DNA from: Prevotella amnii DSM 23384 = JCM 14753
GTDB lineage: Bacteria; Bacteroidota; Bacteroidia; Bacteroidales; Bacteroidaceae
Length of the DNA stretch: 47,504 nt
Assembly: GCF_000378745.1 (NCBI RefSeq)
Contig: NZ_KB905271.1
Span: forward strand, 61,971-109,474
Direction: 5' to 3'
Below are positions 36,670-45,464 of this stretch, piece by piece; the first letter of the stretch is position 1, and every line of letters begins with the position of its first letter. The notes under the pieces were generated by a model that saw only the letters and a program-made list of their open reading frames with translations, had not been told where the DNA came from and ran no database searches. The position numbers were made by a program, and so were the translations under genes.

Positions 36670-36739
36670 GCTAGTAGTGCTAGTTGTCCTAGTAGTACTA
36701 GTTGTCCTATAGCTACTAGGAAACCTAGTAGCTATAGGA
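36670..36739. repeat. CTAG repeat and perfect 16-bp hairpin between converging genes
   Basis: A 9-base period (CTAGTAGTG-type units) runs from about 36670 to 36705, the reverse complement type of the array at 3991-4143. It ends in TCCTATAGCTACTAGG (36705-36720), an AAA loop and the exact complement (36724-36739). The hairpin lies between the four-helix gene and rpiB, which converge, and may stop transcription although there is no long T run. Confidence 0.85.
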
Positions 36740-36750
36740 AAAGGAAAATT

Positions 36751-37191
36751 TTATCTGATAGCTATTTTTTCTACTCTTCTTAGATGCCTACCACCCTCGA
36801 AGGTAGCTTTTAAGAAAGCATCAAGTATCTTTTCGGCAGTTTTATTATCTATAAAGCGGCCAGGTAATACTATGGCATTAGCATCATTATGCTGTCGTAT
36901 AAGTTCTGCTATGTCTTTGTTCCAAGCTAAGCCAGCGCGGACACCCTGATGCTTATTCATAGTGATAGCCATACCTTCGCCGCTACCGCAGATAGCAATG
37001 GCTGGGTAAACCTCGCCTTTCTCTAATGCTTCTGCCAGTGGGTGTGCGTAGTCGGGATAGTCGCAGCTTAGGTCGCTGTTGCAACCAAAGTCTTTATAAG
37101 CATATTTATGTTCTTCTAAATACTGAATAACAAACTCCTTCAATGGGAAACCTGCATGGTCGCAAGCTACTCCGATAGTCTTTATTTCCAT
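36751..37191 (-). CDS. rpiB: Ribose-5-phosphate isomerase B
   Basis: RpiB interconverts ribose 5-phosphate and ribulose 5-phosphate. The 146-residue protein starts with IGVACDHAGFPLK, the family opening. The catalytic Cys lies in ICGSGEGMAI (about residue 69), and GRFIDNKTAEKIL is the late motif. It follows tkt on the same strand after 82 bases, which fits a shared operon for the non-oxidative pentose phosphate pathway. Confidence 0.95.
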   Translation of the reverse strand: MEIKTIGVACDHAGFPLKEFVIQYLEEHKYAYKDFGCNSDLSCDYPDYAHPLAEALEKGEVYPAIAICGSGEGMAITMNKHQGVRAGLAWNKDIAELIRQHNDANAIVLPGRFIDNKTAEKILDAFLKATFEGGRHLRRVEKIAIR

Positions 37192-37273
37192 AAGCTGTTA
37201 GGTATTATGAGCTTTCTTTAAAAGGTTAGAGGTTAGTCTGCCTTAAAAAGAAAAGCTCAGGTTTATAAAAATA

Positions 37274-39292
37274 TTATTTAGAAATATATTTTTTCACTTC
37301 TTTAAAGATATTGTCAGGGGTGAATCCAAGTTTCTCTTCAAGCACTTTAAATGGTGCCGAAAAGCCAAAGCTCTTTAGTCCATATACCTTTCCTTGTGCG
37401 CCTACTAATGCCTCTAAGGTTACTGGTAAGCCTGCCGTGAGACCAAATATTTTAGCATCAGAAGGTAACACCTCTTGCTGATACTCCTTGCTTTGTCTAC
37501 GGAAAAGCCCTTCTGAAGGAACACTTACTACACGCACCTTATAGCCTTCCTTGCGTAGCAGGGTGGCAGCATCTACAAGGGTAGATACTTCAGAGCCATT
37601 TGCCAAGAGTATAACATCAAACTTTTCATCAGATCCTTTCACTATATAAGCTCCTTTGCGCACATCGTCATAGTTGTTACCTTGTGGCAAGCTCTTAACG
37701 TTTTGTCGTGAGAAGATCAGGGCTGTAGGTGTTTCCATGTTCTCCATAGCCATCTGCCAGCATACGGTGGTAGCATCGCTATCCTCAGGACGGAACACCC
37801 TAAGGCTGTCTTTGCCCTTGTGGTTCTGAAGCTTTTCCATAAGGCGTATTTGTGCTTCCTGCTCCACAGGCTCATGTGTAGGACCATCTTCGCCAACGCG
37901 GAAGGTATCATGACTCCACACAAACTTTACTGCTACTTGCATTAAGGCTGCCATACGCACTGCGGGCTTCATATAGTCTGAGAAAACAAAGAAAGTACCC
38001 ATTGCCGATATCACACCACCGTGAAGCATCATTCCTATACACATACAGCCCATAGCAAGCTCCGATACCCCTGCTTGGAAGAAAGCACCACTGAAATCGC
38101 CTTTTACAAGGGAGTGAGTTTTGTTAAGGAACCCATCTGTCTTATCAGAGTTGCTAAGATCGGCAGAGGCTACTATCATGTTAGGCACTTGCTGGGCAAG
38201 TATCCCAAGGCAAGCTGCCGATGCGTTTCGGGTAGGAATGTCGCGCTTTTGCTCTAAAGAGCTCCAGTCTATCTTAGGGGCTTTCTTAGAGAACCACTCG
38301 TCCATCTGTGCCGATAGCTCTGGGTTTTGTTTCCGCCATTCTTCCTCCTGCTTATGACGTAAGGCTACTATGCGGCGCAGCTCTTCCTTGCGATCGTCGT
38401 ATAGCTTTTTCACCTCTGGGAATATCTGGAAAGCATCTTCGGGGTTACCACCTAAGTGTTTTACCGTGTTAAGGTATGCTTCCCCGCCCAAGGGCGCTCC
38501 ATGTGTCTTCACACTTCCCTCATAGCTTGTGCCGTCTGCCTTAATGCCTCCCTTAGCCATTATGGTATTGCCAATTATCAGTGTGGGGCGTTCTGGCTCG
38601 TTAATAGCATTATTGAGAGCCTGCCGTATCTCTTGCACATCGTTACCGTCGATGGTTATTACGTTCCAGTTCCATGACCTGTAACGCATTGCTGTATCTT
38701 CGCACGACACTGCACCGCAAGCCGTAGATAGCTGCACGTCGTTAGCGTCGTAGAACATTATAAGGTTGTTTAGCCCAAGGTTGCCTGCAAGCCTGCCTAC
38801 TTCAGAGCTTATACCCTCCTGTATACCACCGTCAGAGATGTAGGTATATATCTTATGCTGCATCATAGCCTTTGAAAGACGTGCTTCTAAAAACTTTTCT
38901 GCCACAGCGGCACCGGCAGCATAGGCATGACCCTGACCAAGAGGGCCGGAAGAGTTTTCTATCCCATGAATTAAGTCGCGCTCTGGGTGTCCCGGAGTAA
39001 CAGAACCCCATTGACGAAAGTTTTTAATATCGTCAATGGTAAACTTGCCTTGTAGGGTAAGGGCAGAGTAAAGCATTGGCGACATATGACCAGGGTCTAA
39101 ATAAAAACGATCTCTACCTGCCCATAATGGCTGGTCGGGATCGTAGACAAGAAATTCCGAGAAGAGCACATTGATAAAGTCGGCACCACCCATAGCACCT
39201 CCTGGGTGCCCAGAGTTAGCTTTCTCTACCATTGATACTGATAAGATTCTGATGTTGTCCGCTGCACGGTTCATCAACTCTTTGCAATTCAT
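37274..39292 (-). CDS. tkt: Transketolase
   Basis: Transketolase moves two-carbon units between sugar phosphates with thiamine diphosphate. The 672 residues are full length. GHPGGAMGGADF near residue 28 and the thiamine-binding stretch ISDGGIQEG (about 152-160) with FYDANDVQLS are seen; the first Gly of the usual GDG is Ser here, as I remember from Bacteroidales enzymes. HDTFRVGEDGPTHEPVEQ marks the pyrimidine domain. It precedes rpiB in one operon. Upstream, at 39322-39330 on the minus strand, is a -7 element. Confidence 0.97.
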   Translation of the reverse strand: MNCKELMNRAADNIRILSVSMVEKANSGHPGGAMGGADFINVLFSEFLVYDPDQPLWAGRDRFYLDPGHMSPMLYSALTLQGKFTIDDIKNFRQWGSVTPGHPERDLIHGIENSSGPLGQGHAYAAGAAVAEKFLEARLSKAMMQHKIYTYISDGGIQEGISSEVGRLAGNLGLNNLIMFYDANDVQLSTACGAVSCEDTAMRYRSWNWNVITIDGNDVQEIRQALNNAINEPERPTLIIGNTIMAKGGIKADGTSYEGSVKTHGAPLGGEAYLNTVKHLGGNPEDAFQIFPEVKKLYDDRKEELRRIVALRHKQEEEWRKQNPELSAQMDEWFSKKAPKIDWSSLEQKRDIPTRNASAACLGILAQQVPNMIVASADLSNSDKTDGFLNKTHSLVKGDFSGAFFQAGVSELAMGCMCIGMMLHGGVISAMGTFFVFSDYMKPAVRMAALMQVAVKFVWSHDTFRVGEDGPTHEPVEQEAQIRLMEKLQNHKGKDSLRVFRPEDSDATTVCWQMAMENMETPTALIFSRQNVKSLPQGNNYDDVRKGAYIVKGSDEKFDVILLANGSEVSTLVDAATLLRKEGYKVRVVSVPSEGLFRRQSKEYQQEVLPSDAKIFGLTAGLPVTLEALVGAQGKVYGLKSFGFSAPFKVLEEKLGFTPDNIFKEVKKYISK

Positions 39293-39321
39293 AATAGGCT
39301 TGATTTAAATTTTTATTTAGT

Positions 39322-39330
39322 GCAAATATA
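39322..39330 (-). promoter_or_regulatory. -7 element for tkt-rpiB (minus strand)
   Basis: TATATTTGC on the minus strand, 30 bases before the tkt ATG. No clear TTTG at -33 was found. Confidence 0.55.
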
Positions 39331-39399
39331 TAGAAAAAAAAGATAACACAGAAACGAAATATCTGTTTTATTTAAAAAAAACATTTCTTTCCTCGTAGC

Positions 39400-40041
39400 T
39401 TATTCCACCTCTTCTGCCTCTACGTCTTGTATGTCGTCTTCTATAGGAGTGGCAGTATAAGTGGGGTTTTGGCTCTCAAAGGCGCGCTTTACACTCAGGC
39501 TGCGAAGCAAGATTACTATCTCTATAATGCCATAGAACACAGCCAAATACCCTATTATCATAAGGGGCAGAGCAGCCTCTGTGATGGGCTTGAAAAGTAT
39601 AAAGCCAGCCACTACCAATGTAACCGTAGGAAAGAGCCAGTAAAAGAAAGGCACGTGGCCATAGCGGCGAGTGGTAGATATGTTTATAAACTGGTTAATA
39701 GCACCTATGAGTAGTAGCACTGCTAATATGTAGGCTATCCACTTTATAAAGGTGTTAGGTATTAGGGCTAAGGCTAAGCCTATACACATACTCCCAAAGG
39801 CGGTTAGCGGCACCGATGCATTCCATGAGGCTTTTTGCTTAACAACCCCCTCTACGTCTATACGCCTCTCTTTATCCTTGGCATGATAGAAGCTTAGGCA
39901 CGAGATAAGACCAGAGATAAAAAACAACACCCCGATGGTTATGGTTAACCATGTCATCATTTGCTCACGATAAGTTATAAGCAGTATGCCGATAACGAGC
40001 ACGGCAATGGCTCTGATAGCCGAAATATAAGATACCTTCAT
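39400..40041 (-). CDS. DUF308 (HdeD-like) membrane protein
   Basis: The protein has about 213 residues and six hydrophobic segments in two sets of three: around 8-22, 30-48 and 78-95, then 100-118, 135-152 and 158-178 by residue number. This is the DUF308 pattern of inner-membrane proteins such as HdeD. The C-terminal ~35 residues are acidic and cytoplasmic or free. The start is ATG at 40041; a TTG three codons upstream lies inside a promoter-like TATTTTTGC and is rejected. The promoter is so close that the mRNA may have almost no leader. HdeD is linked to acid stress in enterobacteria; that role is not shown here. Confidence 0.85.
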   Translation of the reverse strand: MKVSYISAIRAIAVLVIGILLITYREQMMTWLTITIGVLFFISGLISCLSFYHAKDKERRIDVEGVVKQKASWNASVPLTAFGSMCIGLALALIPNTFIKWIAYILAVLLLIGAINQFINISTTRRYGHVPFFYWLFPTVTLVVAGFILFKPITEAALPLMIIGYLAVFYGIIEIVILLRSLSVKRAFESQNPTYTATPIEDDIQDVEAEEVE

Positions 40042-40046
40042 AATGT

Positions 40047-40055
40047 GCAAAAATA
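40047..40055 (-). promoter_or_regulatory. -7 element for the DUF308 gene (minus strand)
   Basis: TATTTTTGC on the minus strand, only five bases before the ATG at 40041. A TTTG lies 17 bases upstream (40076-40073), slightly short of the usual spacing. Confidence 0.45.
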
Positions 40056-40099
40056 CAAAATATTATTTATCGCAAAGGATTTTAACATAAATATTTTTG

Positions 40100-40107
40100 T
40101 ACTTTTG
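40100..40107 (+). promoter_or_regulatory. -7 element for the histidine phosphatase gene
   Basis: TACTTTTG fits TAnnTTTG and lies 16 bases before the ATG at 40124. An overlapping TATTTTTG at 40092-40099 is an alternative. The TTG at 40097 that opens the longest frame lies inside these elements and is rejected as a start. Confidence 0.5.
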
Positions 40108-40123
40108 TAAAAAACAATATTAT

Positions 40124-40648
40124 ATGTCTACAGTGTTATACCTCCTTAGGCATGGCGAAACCTTCGACAATGCCTCACACATCATGCAGGGACAAACGCA
40201 GGGACAGCTTAACGAAAAAGGCATCTCGCAAGCATTAGAGATGGCTCAAAGCATAGCCTCTGAGCATATAGACGTCTTCCTTTCGAGCGACTTGCTTAGA
40301 AGTCTGCACACATGCAAGATTATTGCAGCTGCATGCGGTGAGCAGCGAGTAGTTACCACTGCCTTACTTCGCGAAAGAGACTGGGGCAGCTTTACCTCTA
40401 TGTATATACCCTCTTTAGCTCATCTCAGCGATCCCGACCTTTGGCCTAAAGATATAGAATCCCTTGAAGAGCTAAAGCTAAGGGCTTCCGCTTTCCTTTC
40501 TTGGGTAAGGCAGCAATATCCACAAAAGAAGGTGCTTGCCGTGGGGCATGGCATAATAAACAAGGCTGTGCAGAGCGTATATTATAAAAAGCCTATGACA
40601 GAGATAGCCCCTATGAAGAACGTAGAGCTTAGAAAGCTCATTTTATAA
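40124..40648 (+). CDS. Histidine phosphatase family protein (phosphoglycerate-mutase-like)
   Basis: The 174-residue protein has the catalytic motif LRHGET (residues 8-13) with the phosphorylated His, and the late GHG (about residue 141) with the second active-site His. DRLRDW is replaced by ERDWGSF near residue 84, a usual acid-base region in the branch. Substrates of such enzymes range from sugar phosphates to protein or cofactor phosphates; I cannot say which. dinB follows after 61 bases on the same strand. Confidence 0.9.
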   Translation: MSTVLYLLRHGETFDNASHIMQGQTQGQLNEKGISQALEMAQSIASEHIDVFLSSDLLRSLHTCKIIAAACGEQRVVTTALLRERDWGSFTSMYIPSLAHLSDPDLWPKDIESLEELKLRASAFLSWVRQQYPQKKVLAVGHGIINKAVQSVYYKKPMTEIAPMKNVELRKLIL

Positions 40649-40709
40649 CCTTTCGCTCTTTAGAAATGTTTCGCTCTTTAGAGATGTTTTTGTAAAAGAA
40701 AAGATATAG

Positions 40710-41804
40710 ATGAAATGGCGTAAGATAATACATATCGATATGGACGCGTTCTTTGCATCGGTAGAGCAGAGAGACGATGCCTTCTTAAGGGGCAAGCCCG
40801 TGGCAGTGGGCTTTGATGGTCCGCGCGGTGTGGTGTCTACAGCCAGTTACGAGGCGCGCCGTTATGGGGTACACTCGGCTCAGCCTATAGCAAAGGCAAA
40901 GCGGCTGTGTCCGGAGCTACATATTGTTAGTCCGCGCATGGAGGTATATAAAGCCGTATCGGCACAGATACACGACATCTTCCATGAATATACTGACCTT
41001 GTAGAGCCTATATCCTTAGATGAGGCTTTCCTCGACGTTACCCATAACAAGAAAGGTATGCTCTATGCCACTGATATAGCCGAAGAGATACGCCAAGCCA
41101 TCTTCCAGCAGACACACCTCACAGCCTCTGCAGGGGTTAGCTATAATAAGTTTTTAGCAAAGATAGCCTCAGACGTGCGAAAGCCTAATGGCTTCTTCCT
41201 CGTACACCCCGACAAGGCACAAGACTTTATAGACTGTCTTCAGGTGGAAAAGTTTTGGGGCGTAGGCAAGAAGACTGCCCAGAAGATGCATTTCATGGGT
41301 ATCTTCACAGGGGCGCAGCTACGCAAAGTGTCTCGGGCGCACCTTGTAGAGGTCTTCGGAAAGGCAGGCAATACTTATTACGACTTCTCTCGCGGAGAGG
41401 ATAGCCGCGAGGTGGTGGCAGATAAAGAACGTAAGTCGGTGGGGTGTGAGCAAACCTTTTTAGAGGATATACATATAGGGTCGAAGATTATTATAGAGCT
41501 TTATCACATCATTCTTGAGCTTGTCAGCCGCATAGAGCGCACACAGTTTCAGGGCAGAACCTTAACCCTTAAGATAAAGTGGGACGCCACTACGCAGGTT
41601 ACCCGTAGCCTTACCCAGCCGACTGCCATTCTCTCTAAAGACGACATTCTCCCACTTGCCAAACACCTCCTTCACCAGACCGACTATGAAGCCCGACCCA
41701 TTCGGCTCATGGGGCTTACCGTGTCTTCCCCCATAGAGCCTAAGCCTAAGGATAAACACCTATGGAAAGAGGGCTGGTTACCCTTTGAGGGCGAATGGGG
41801 ATAA
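40710..41804 (+). CDS. dinB: DNA polymerase IV (Y family)
   Basis: Pol IV copies past damaged bases at the cost of accuracy. The 364 residues carry IIHIDMDAFFASVEQRD with the metal ligand D10, and SLDEAFLDV near residue 104 with the other catalytic acidic pair. The thumb and little-finger regions (VSRAHLVEVFGKAGNTYYDFSRG around 208) follow. The C-terminus is normal in length. No LexA-like site was recognised in the short upstream spacer, so regulation is open. Confidence 0.95.
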   Translation: MKWRKIIHIDMDAFFASVEQRDDAFLRGKPVAVGFDGPRGVVSTASYEARRYGVHSAQPIAKAKRLCPELHIVSPRMEVYKAVSAQIHDIFHEYTDLVEPISLDEAFLDVTHNKKGMLYATDIAEEIRQAIFQQTHLTASAGVSYNKFLAKIASDVRKPNGFFLVHPDKAQDFIDCLQVEKFWGVGKKTAQKMHFMGIFTGAQLRKVSRAHLVEVFGKAGNTYYDFSRGEDSREVVADKERKSVGCEQTFLEDIHIGSKIIIELYHIILELVSRIERTQFQGRTLTLKIKWDATTQVTRSLTQPTAILSKDDILPLAKHLLHQTDYEARPIRLMGLTVSSPIEPKPKDKHLWKEGWLPFEGEWG

Positions 41805-41855
41805 AATAGAGCGTAAGGAATGTGCTTTTTGTTTTCTAATCTGAAAGAAAATCAT

Positions 41856-41864
41856 TAAATTTGC
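41856..41864 (+). promoter_or_regulatory. -7 element of the zinc-ribbon gene pair
   Basis: TAAATTTGC fits TAnnTTTG, 16 bases before the ATG at 41881. A TTTG at 41828-41831 is 24 bases upstream, a little too far. Confidence 0.5.
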
Positions 41865-41880
41865 AAGAAAAAGCAAGGCT

Positions 41881-42627
41881 ATGCAGTATCAGGTAACTTG
41901 TAATAAATGCGAAAAGTCTTTCCTTATCAATGGCGAGGGCGGTAAGGAGATGCATTGCACCTGCCCTTATTGCTCGCAAGAGCTCTTTGTAAGCTTGCCC
42001 ATTGTGGCGCGCCCTGCCCAGCATGAAGCCCCTTTGCAGGGAGGTATACCCACAGAGCAGCCCATAGCTAAGAAGCAGGGGTCAAAGGCGTCAAAGGTGC
42101 TTTTAGTGGTGCTCATCATAATAGTAGCACTCGGAGCAGGCAGCTTTGCCTTCTTACAGTGGAGAGCACATGAAGAGCTTGCTATAAAAGAGCTACAAGA
42201 AAGCCGCAAGGCACATCAGGACTCCCTTTTCCGGGCGCGAGAGCAGCAGGAAGCTGCCAAAAGGGCTGAACAGCAAAAGCAGGAGCAGCAGCAAAGGGTA
42301 TGCAGGTTTTTAGCCGACTTCTATAAAAAAGCCGTCATTCCTTATGGCGACCCTACCTTTTACACTAAGTATCTCACGCGTTATTGCCAGCAGCTCATCT
42401 CTTCGGGTGAGGTGGCTAACGACGGCGATGCATGGCAGATGTGGTGGGGGCTGTTTGGCATGATGAACTCTTCGCCTAACGATGAGGAGCTTATACGCAA
42501 CCTTAGGGTAACCCCTATTAACGACACATGGTACAAGGTGCGCCTATCTGAGGGAGGGCAGACGGAGTTCAGGCACGTAAAGGTGGTCATAGATCATGGC
42601 GAGGTGCTTATAGACGATGTAAGGTAA
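41881..42627 (+). CDS. Zinc-ribbon membrane protein with extracytoplasmic domain
   Basis: The 248-residue protein opens with a zinc ribbon (CNKC at about 7-10, CPYC at about 31-34). A transmembrane helix (VLLVVLIIIVALGAGSFAFL) lies at about 74-93, then a Glu/Gln/Arg coiled coil (96-140) and a globular C-terminal domain. The topology suggests a cytoplasmic metal-binding head and a domain outside. The next gene starts with the same zinc ribbon, so the pair arose by duplication. No family name is certain. Confidence 0.7.
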   Translation: MQYQVTCNKCEKSFLINGEGGKEMHCTCPYCSQELFVSLPIVARPAQHEAPLQGGIPTEQPIAKKQGSKASKVLLVVLIIIVALGAGSFAFLQWRAHEELAIKELQESRKAHQDSLFRAREQQEAAKRAEQQKQEQQQRVCRFLADFYKKAVIPYGDPTFYTKYLTRYCQQLISSGEVANDGDAWQMWWGLFGMMNSSPNDEELIRNLRVTPINDTWYKVRLSEGGQTEFRHVKVVIDHGEVLIDDVR

Positions 42628-42652
42628 AAGGTTAATGTAAGAGTGAGCTAAG

Positions 42653-43009
42653 ATGCAATATGAGGTAGTTTGCAAGCAATGCGGCAGAAGTTTTACCCTT
42701 TCCTTAGACAAAGGCTCTAAGACGAGGTGTAAGTGTCCTTACTGTGCTAAGGATCTTATAGTGGTAACGCCATATAGCTTTGCGGGCGAAGCAGATACCC
42801 GTAAGTGGGCAGAGGGGCAAGCCTTTAAAGAGGCACCCGTGCAGCCTTTAGTAGATAATTTAGGCACCTTCCAAGAGCCACTTATTATAGGAAAGCCTGA
42901 AAAAAGGTCGTTGAGATTAAAGGTTATCATAGTCTTCGTTATTGTTTTGGTGGCGATACTGCTATGTGATACATTGTTATATATAATATTTTCGGCAATT
43001 TCTAAATAA
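42653..43009 (+). CDS. Short zinc-ribbon membrane protein
   Basis: The 118-residue paralog has CKQC and CPYC at the same positions as its neighbour, a linker of about 50 residues and one C-terminal transmembrane helix (about 92-114). It lacks the coiled coil and outer domain. It lies 25 bases behind the larger paralog and 20 bases before pyk, so the three genes may be cotranscribed. Confidence 0.7.
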   Translation: MQYEVVCKQCGRSFTLSLDKGSKTRCKCPYCAKDLIVVTPYSFAGEADTRKWAEGQAFKEAPVQPLVDNLGTFQEPLIIGKPEKRSLRLKVIIVFVIVLVAILLCDTLLYIIFSAISK

Positions 43010-43029
43010 TAAAATAATATTTTCACGAT

Positions 43030-44475
43030 ATGAAACAAACAAAGATAGTATGTTCTATTAGCGACCGTCGTTGCGAAGTGGACTTCCTTCGTAAGCTGTT
43101 TTTTGCAGGAATGAACGTAGTAAGAATGAACACTGCCCACGCCAGTAAGGAGGGTATACGTAAGATTATACGCAACACCCGTGCCGTATCGGATAAGCTG
43201 GCTCTGCTCATAGATACCAAAGGTCCCGAGGTACGCACAACGGGCTGCCCTTCACCCATTAAGTATCTTACCGGCGAAGAGGTAACCATCATGGGCTGCC
43301 CGGAGAAAGATACCTGCCATGATGTTATAGACCTGTCGTACCCTAACTTTGCTGCCGATGTCAAAGTGGGCAACCATGTGCTCTTCGACGATGGTGCTCT
43401 CGACATGCTTATAACAGGCATCGAAGGCAATAAGGTAGTGGCTAAGGTGCAGAACGAGGGTTTTTTAGGTGCGCATAAGAGCGTTAATGTGCCGGGAGCA
43501 CATATAGAGCTGCCTGCCCTAACCGAGAAAGATAAAGCTAACATAGAGCTTGCCATAGAGGAGGATATCGACTTTATTGCTCATTCCTTCGTGCGCTCGG
43601 CTGCCGATGTACACGCCGTGCAAGACATCTTAAATGCACACAACTCTAAGATAAAGATTATCTCAAAGATAGAAAACCAAGAAGGAGTAGATAACATCGA
43701 CGAGATTATAGACGCTTCCTATGGCATCATGATAGCACGAGGCGACCTTGGCATAGAGGTGCCAATAGAGCAGATACCGGGCATTCAGCGCGACATAATA
43801 TCTAAATGTCTTCTTAAACAGAAACCCGTTATCGTAGCCACACAGATGCTACACACCATGATAGAAAACCCACGACCTACACGCGCCGAGGTTACTGACA
43901 TTGCTAACGCCATATATAGCAGCACAGACGCACTCATGCTGAGCGGCGAAACGGCAAGCGGTAAGTATCCCCTTGAGGCTGTGCAGACTATGGCACGCAT
44001 CGCCGAGACTGCCGAGCAAGACAACCACCGCCGAGGATACATAGACGTGCCAGTGAGCAACACCAAGAGCCAAAGAGAGTTTCTTGCTAAAAGTGCTATA
44101 GAAGCCACCGAGCAGGTAGGTGTGAAATGTATCATTACAGACAGTGCCACAGGAGCCACTGCGCGCCACCTTGCCTCTTTCCGTGGTCCTAACCCCGTGC
44201 TTGCTATGTGCTATAACGATAAGGTGCAGCGACTCTTAAACCTTAGCTACGGTGTCTTACCGGTACACTTAGCTAACCACACCGATAACGAACACATGTT
44301 TATGGCTGCCGTGCGTATGCTACGACAGAAAGGATATATAAAGCTCGACGACAAGATAGCTTACTTAGGAGGCTACCTCACACACGAAGGAGGTACTAAC
44401 TATCTTGAGATAAACACACTTAAGCAGGTATTCGACCCAAGGTATAAGTTCCATAAAGCAAAAGATAAAAAATAA
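43030..44475 (+). CDS. pyk: Pyruvate kinase
   Basis: Pyruvate kinase makes pyruvate and ATP from phosphoenolpyruvate at the end of glycolysis. The 481 residues include TKIVCSIS and [12 protein letters not shown] at the N-terminus, [12 protein letters not shown], the metal and substrate motif [12 protein letters not shown] (about 235), and [14 protein letters not shown]. Length is standard. The N-terminus is short, starting directly at the first strand. A long hairpin follows at 44483-44562. Confidence 0.97.
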   Translation: MKQTKIVCSISDRRCEVDFLRKLFFAGMNVVRMNTAHASKEGIRKIIRNTRAVSDKLALLIDTKGPEVRTTGCPSPIKYLTGEEVTIMGCPEKDTCHDVIDLSYPNFAADVKVGNHVLFDDGALDMLITGIEGNKVVAKVQNEGFLGAHKSVNVPGAHIELPALTEKDKANIELAIEEDIDFIAHSFVRSAADVHAVQDILNAHNSKIKIISKIENQEGVDNIDEIIDASYGIMIARGDLGIEVPIEQIPGIQRDIISKCLLKQKPVIVATQMLHTMIENPRPTRAEVTDIANAIYSSTDALMLSGETASGKYPLEAVQTMARIAETAEQDNHRRGYIDVPVSNTKSQREFLAKSAIEATEQVGVKCIITDSATGATARHLASFRGPNPVLAMCYNDKVQRLLNLSYGVLPVHLANHTDNEHMFMAAVRMLRQKGYIKLDDKIAYLGGYLTHEGGTNYLEINTLKQVFDPRYKFHKAKDKK

Positions 44476-44482
44476 AAACTCT

Positions 44483-44562
44483 CTACCTCCCTTTAGAAAG
44501 AGCGTAACACAAATTTTCTTCCTTACGCATAAAGCGTACTTATCTCTTTCCTTGAGGGAGGT
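44483..44562. terminator. Large imperfect hairpin after pyk
   Basis: ACCTCCCTTTAGAAAGAG pairs with CTCTTTCCTTGAGGGAGGT over 18 positions with three mismatches. The loop holds a smaller GCGTAA/TTACGC stem. The sequence TCTTCTTATTCTTT follows. It probably ends the pyk transcript. Confidence 0.65.
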
Positions 44563-44579
44563 CTTCTTATTCTTTCATA

Positions 44580-44779
44580 ATGCAACACACACTACACAAA
44601 TACTTATCACGCTTGCTCAACGGTGCCGCCGTAGAGTGGAAACCACTCGGGGAAGTGTGCAAAGATTATTAGAGGAGTTCGACACTTTATGCACTTCTAT
44701 TAGCGAGGGGCTACCTAAGGAGATAGAGCTGCGCAGGAAGCAATATGAGTATTATCGCGATGAGCTATTGTCGTTTTAA
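44580..44779 (+). pseudogene. Relic of a type I restriction specificity subunit (hsdS)
   Basis: Two pieces in different frames match HsdS. From 44580 one frame reads [22 protein letters not shown] (shown here to 20 residues as [19 protein letters not shown]) and LGEVCKDY, then stops at 44670. This is the usual linker and start of a recognition domain. The other frame reads [17 protein letters not shown] and then [20 protein letters not shown] to the TAA at 44779, the standard C-terminal helix of HsdS. Both target recognition regions are missing and the frame is shifted. No hsdM or hsdR is nearby. Confidence 0.8.
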
Positions 44780-44885
44780 GGGATAGAAAAGAAAAAGGGT
44801 CTCCTACACTCACGTGCAAGCGACCCTTGGTCATCAATTTAAATTTTTATGAAATCATGGAAAAATACTATGTTTTTTCTTTACT

Positions 44886-44910
44886 AAAAGGCTTTAGCAG
44901 CCTTTTTTTT
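44886..44910. terminator. Terminator hairpin before the lipocalin-like gene
   Basis: AAAAGGCT pairs with AGCCTTTT across a TTAGC loop, then a T run on the + strand. A stretch at about 44797-44830 also folds (AAGGGTC with GACCCTT). Confidence 0.75.
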
Positions 44911-44914
44911 TATA

Positions 44915-45340
44915 TTACCAATTTCTAATTTTCCTTGCTCTAAACCTTACGGGGTAGTAGATGCCAAATAATTTTATCTTACCCTCTAAGATGTTGCTAT
45001 ACAAAGCTGAAAACCTAAGGTAAAATTCTTTGTAAAAAGCTCCTCCTACATAGGTAGTTATAATGCCACGGTCTATGTCCCACGTGCCTCTTACGAAGCC
45101 TAAAGAGCCTCTTGCCATGAAAGTGCCATCGCTAAAGAAAGTCAGGCTGCCGCCATACTTCGAGTAAAGGCTTACATCCTGCCATTGGTAGGCGTATTGC
45201 TCCACAGAGGTTATAGCCCATGTGCCTATTACAGCACGATCATCTATATCATTTATATAGTCGTCTTTCTCGCATGCACTAAAGGTTACCATCATGGTAA
45301 GGGCAACGAGCATAAGAGATAAAATATTTTTCCTTTCCAC
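44915..45340 (-). CDS. Lipocalin-like lipoprotein
   Basis: The 141-residue protein has a signal peptide with lipobox TFSAC (Cys at about 23) and then a small beta-rich domain. VIGTWAITSVEQY at about 37 and LTFFSDGTFMARG with GTWDIDRGIITTY follow the pattern of lipocalin-like proteins of Bacteroidales (one strand pair ending in GTW). It is a single gene on the minus strand with a -7 element at 45399-45407. The ligand is unknown. Confidence 0.75.
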   Translation of the reverse strand: MERKNILSLMLVALTMMVTFSACEKDDYINDIDDRAVIGTWAITSVEQYAYQWQDVSLYSKYGGSLTFFSDGTFMARGSLGFVRGTWDIDRGIITTYVGGAFYKEFYLRFSALYSNILEGKIKLFGIYYPVRFRARKIRNW

Positions 45341-45398
45341 TATATATATAATATTGTTTTTAATTAGATCTCTTCTTCTTTTGTAGCTTTATATGCTT

Positions 45399-45407
45399 GC
45401 AAAGATA
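45399..45407 (-). promoter_or_regulatory. -7 element for the lipocalin-like gene (minus strand)
   Basis: TATCTTTGC on the minus strand, 59 bases before the ATG at 45340. A CAAAA stretch at 45431 could provide a TTTG 23 bases upstream. Confidence 0.55.
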
Positions 45408-45464
45408 ATAATTTAATTGATATTGGAAAACAAAAGCACCAAAATTTTTTATATGCAGTGTTTT

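Noticed and set aside
44552..44779. 75-codon frame taken as an intact small gene
   Set aside because: Only its C-terminal 38 residues are HsdS-like; its first half is out of frame with the HsdS linker, so a pseudogene fits better.
44797..44875. Attenuator with a short leader peptide (MKSWKNTMFFLY)
   Set aside because: The short frame has no downstream + strand gene to control; it ends before a terminator and a minus-strand gene.
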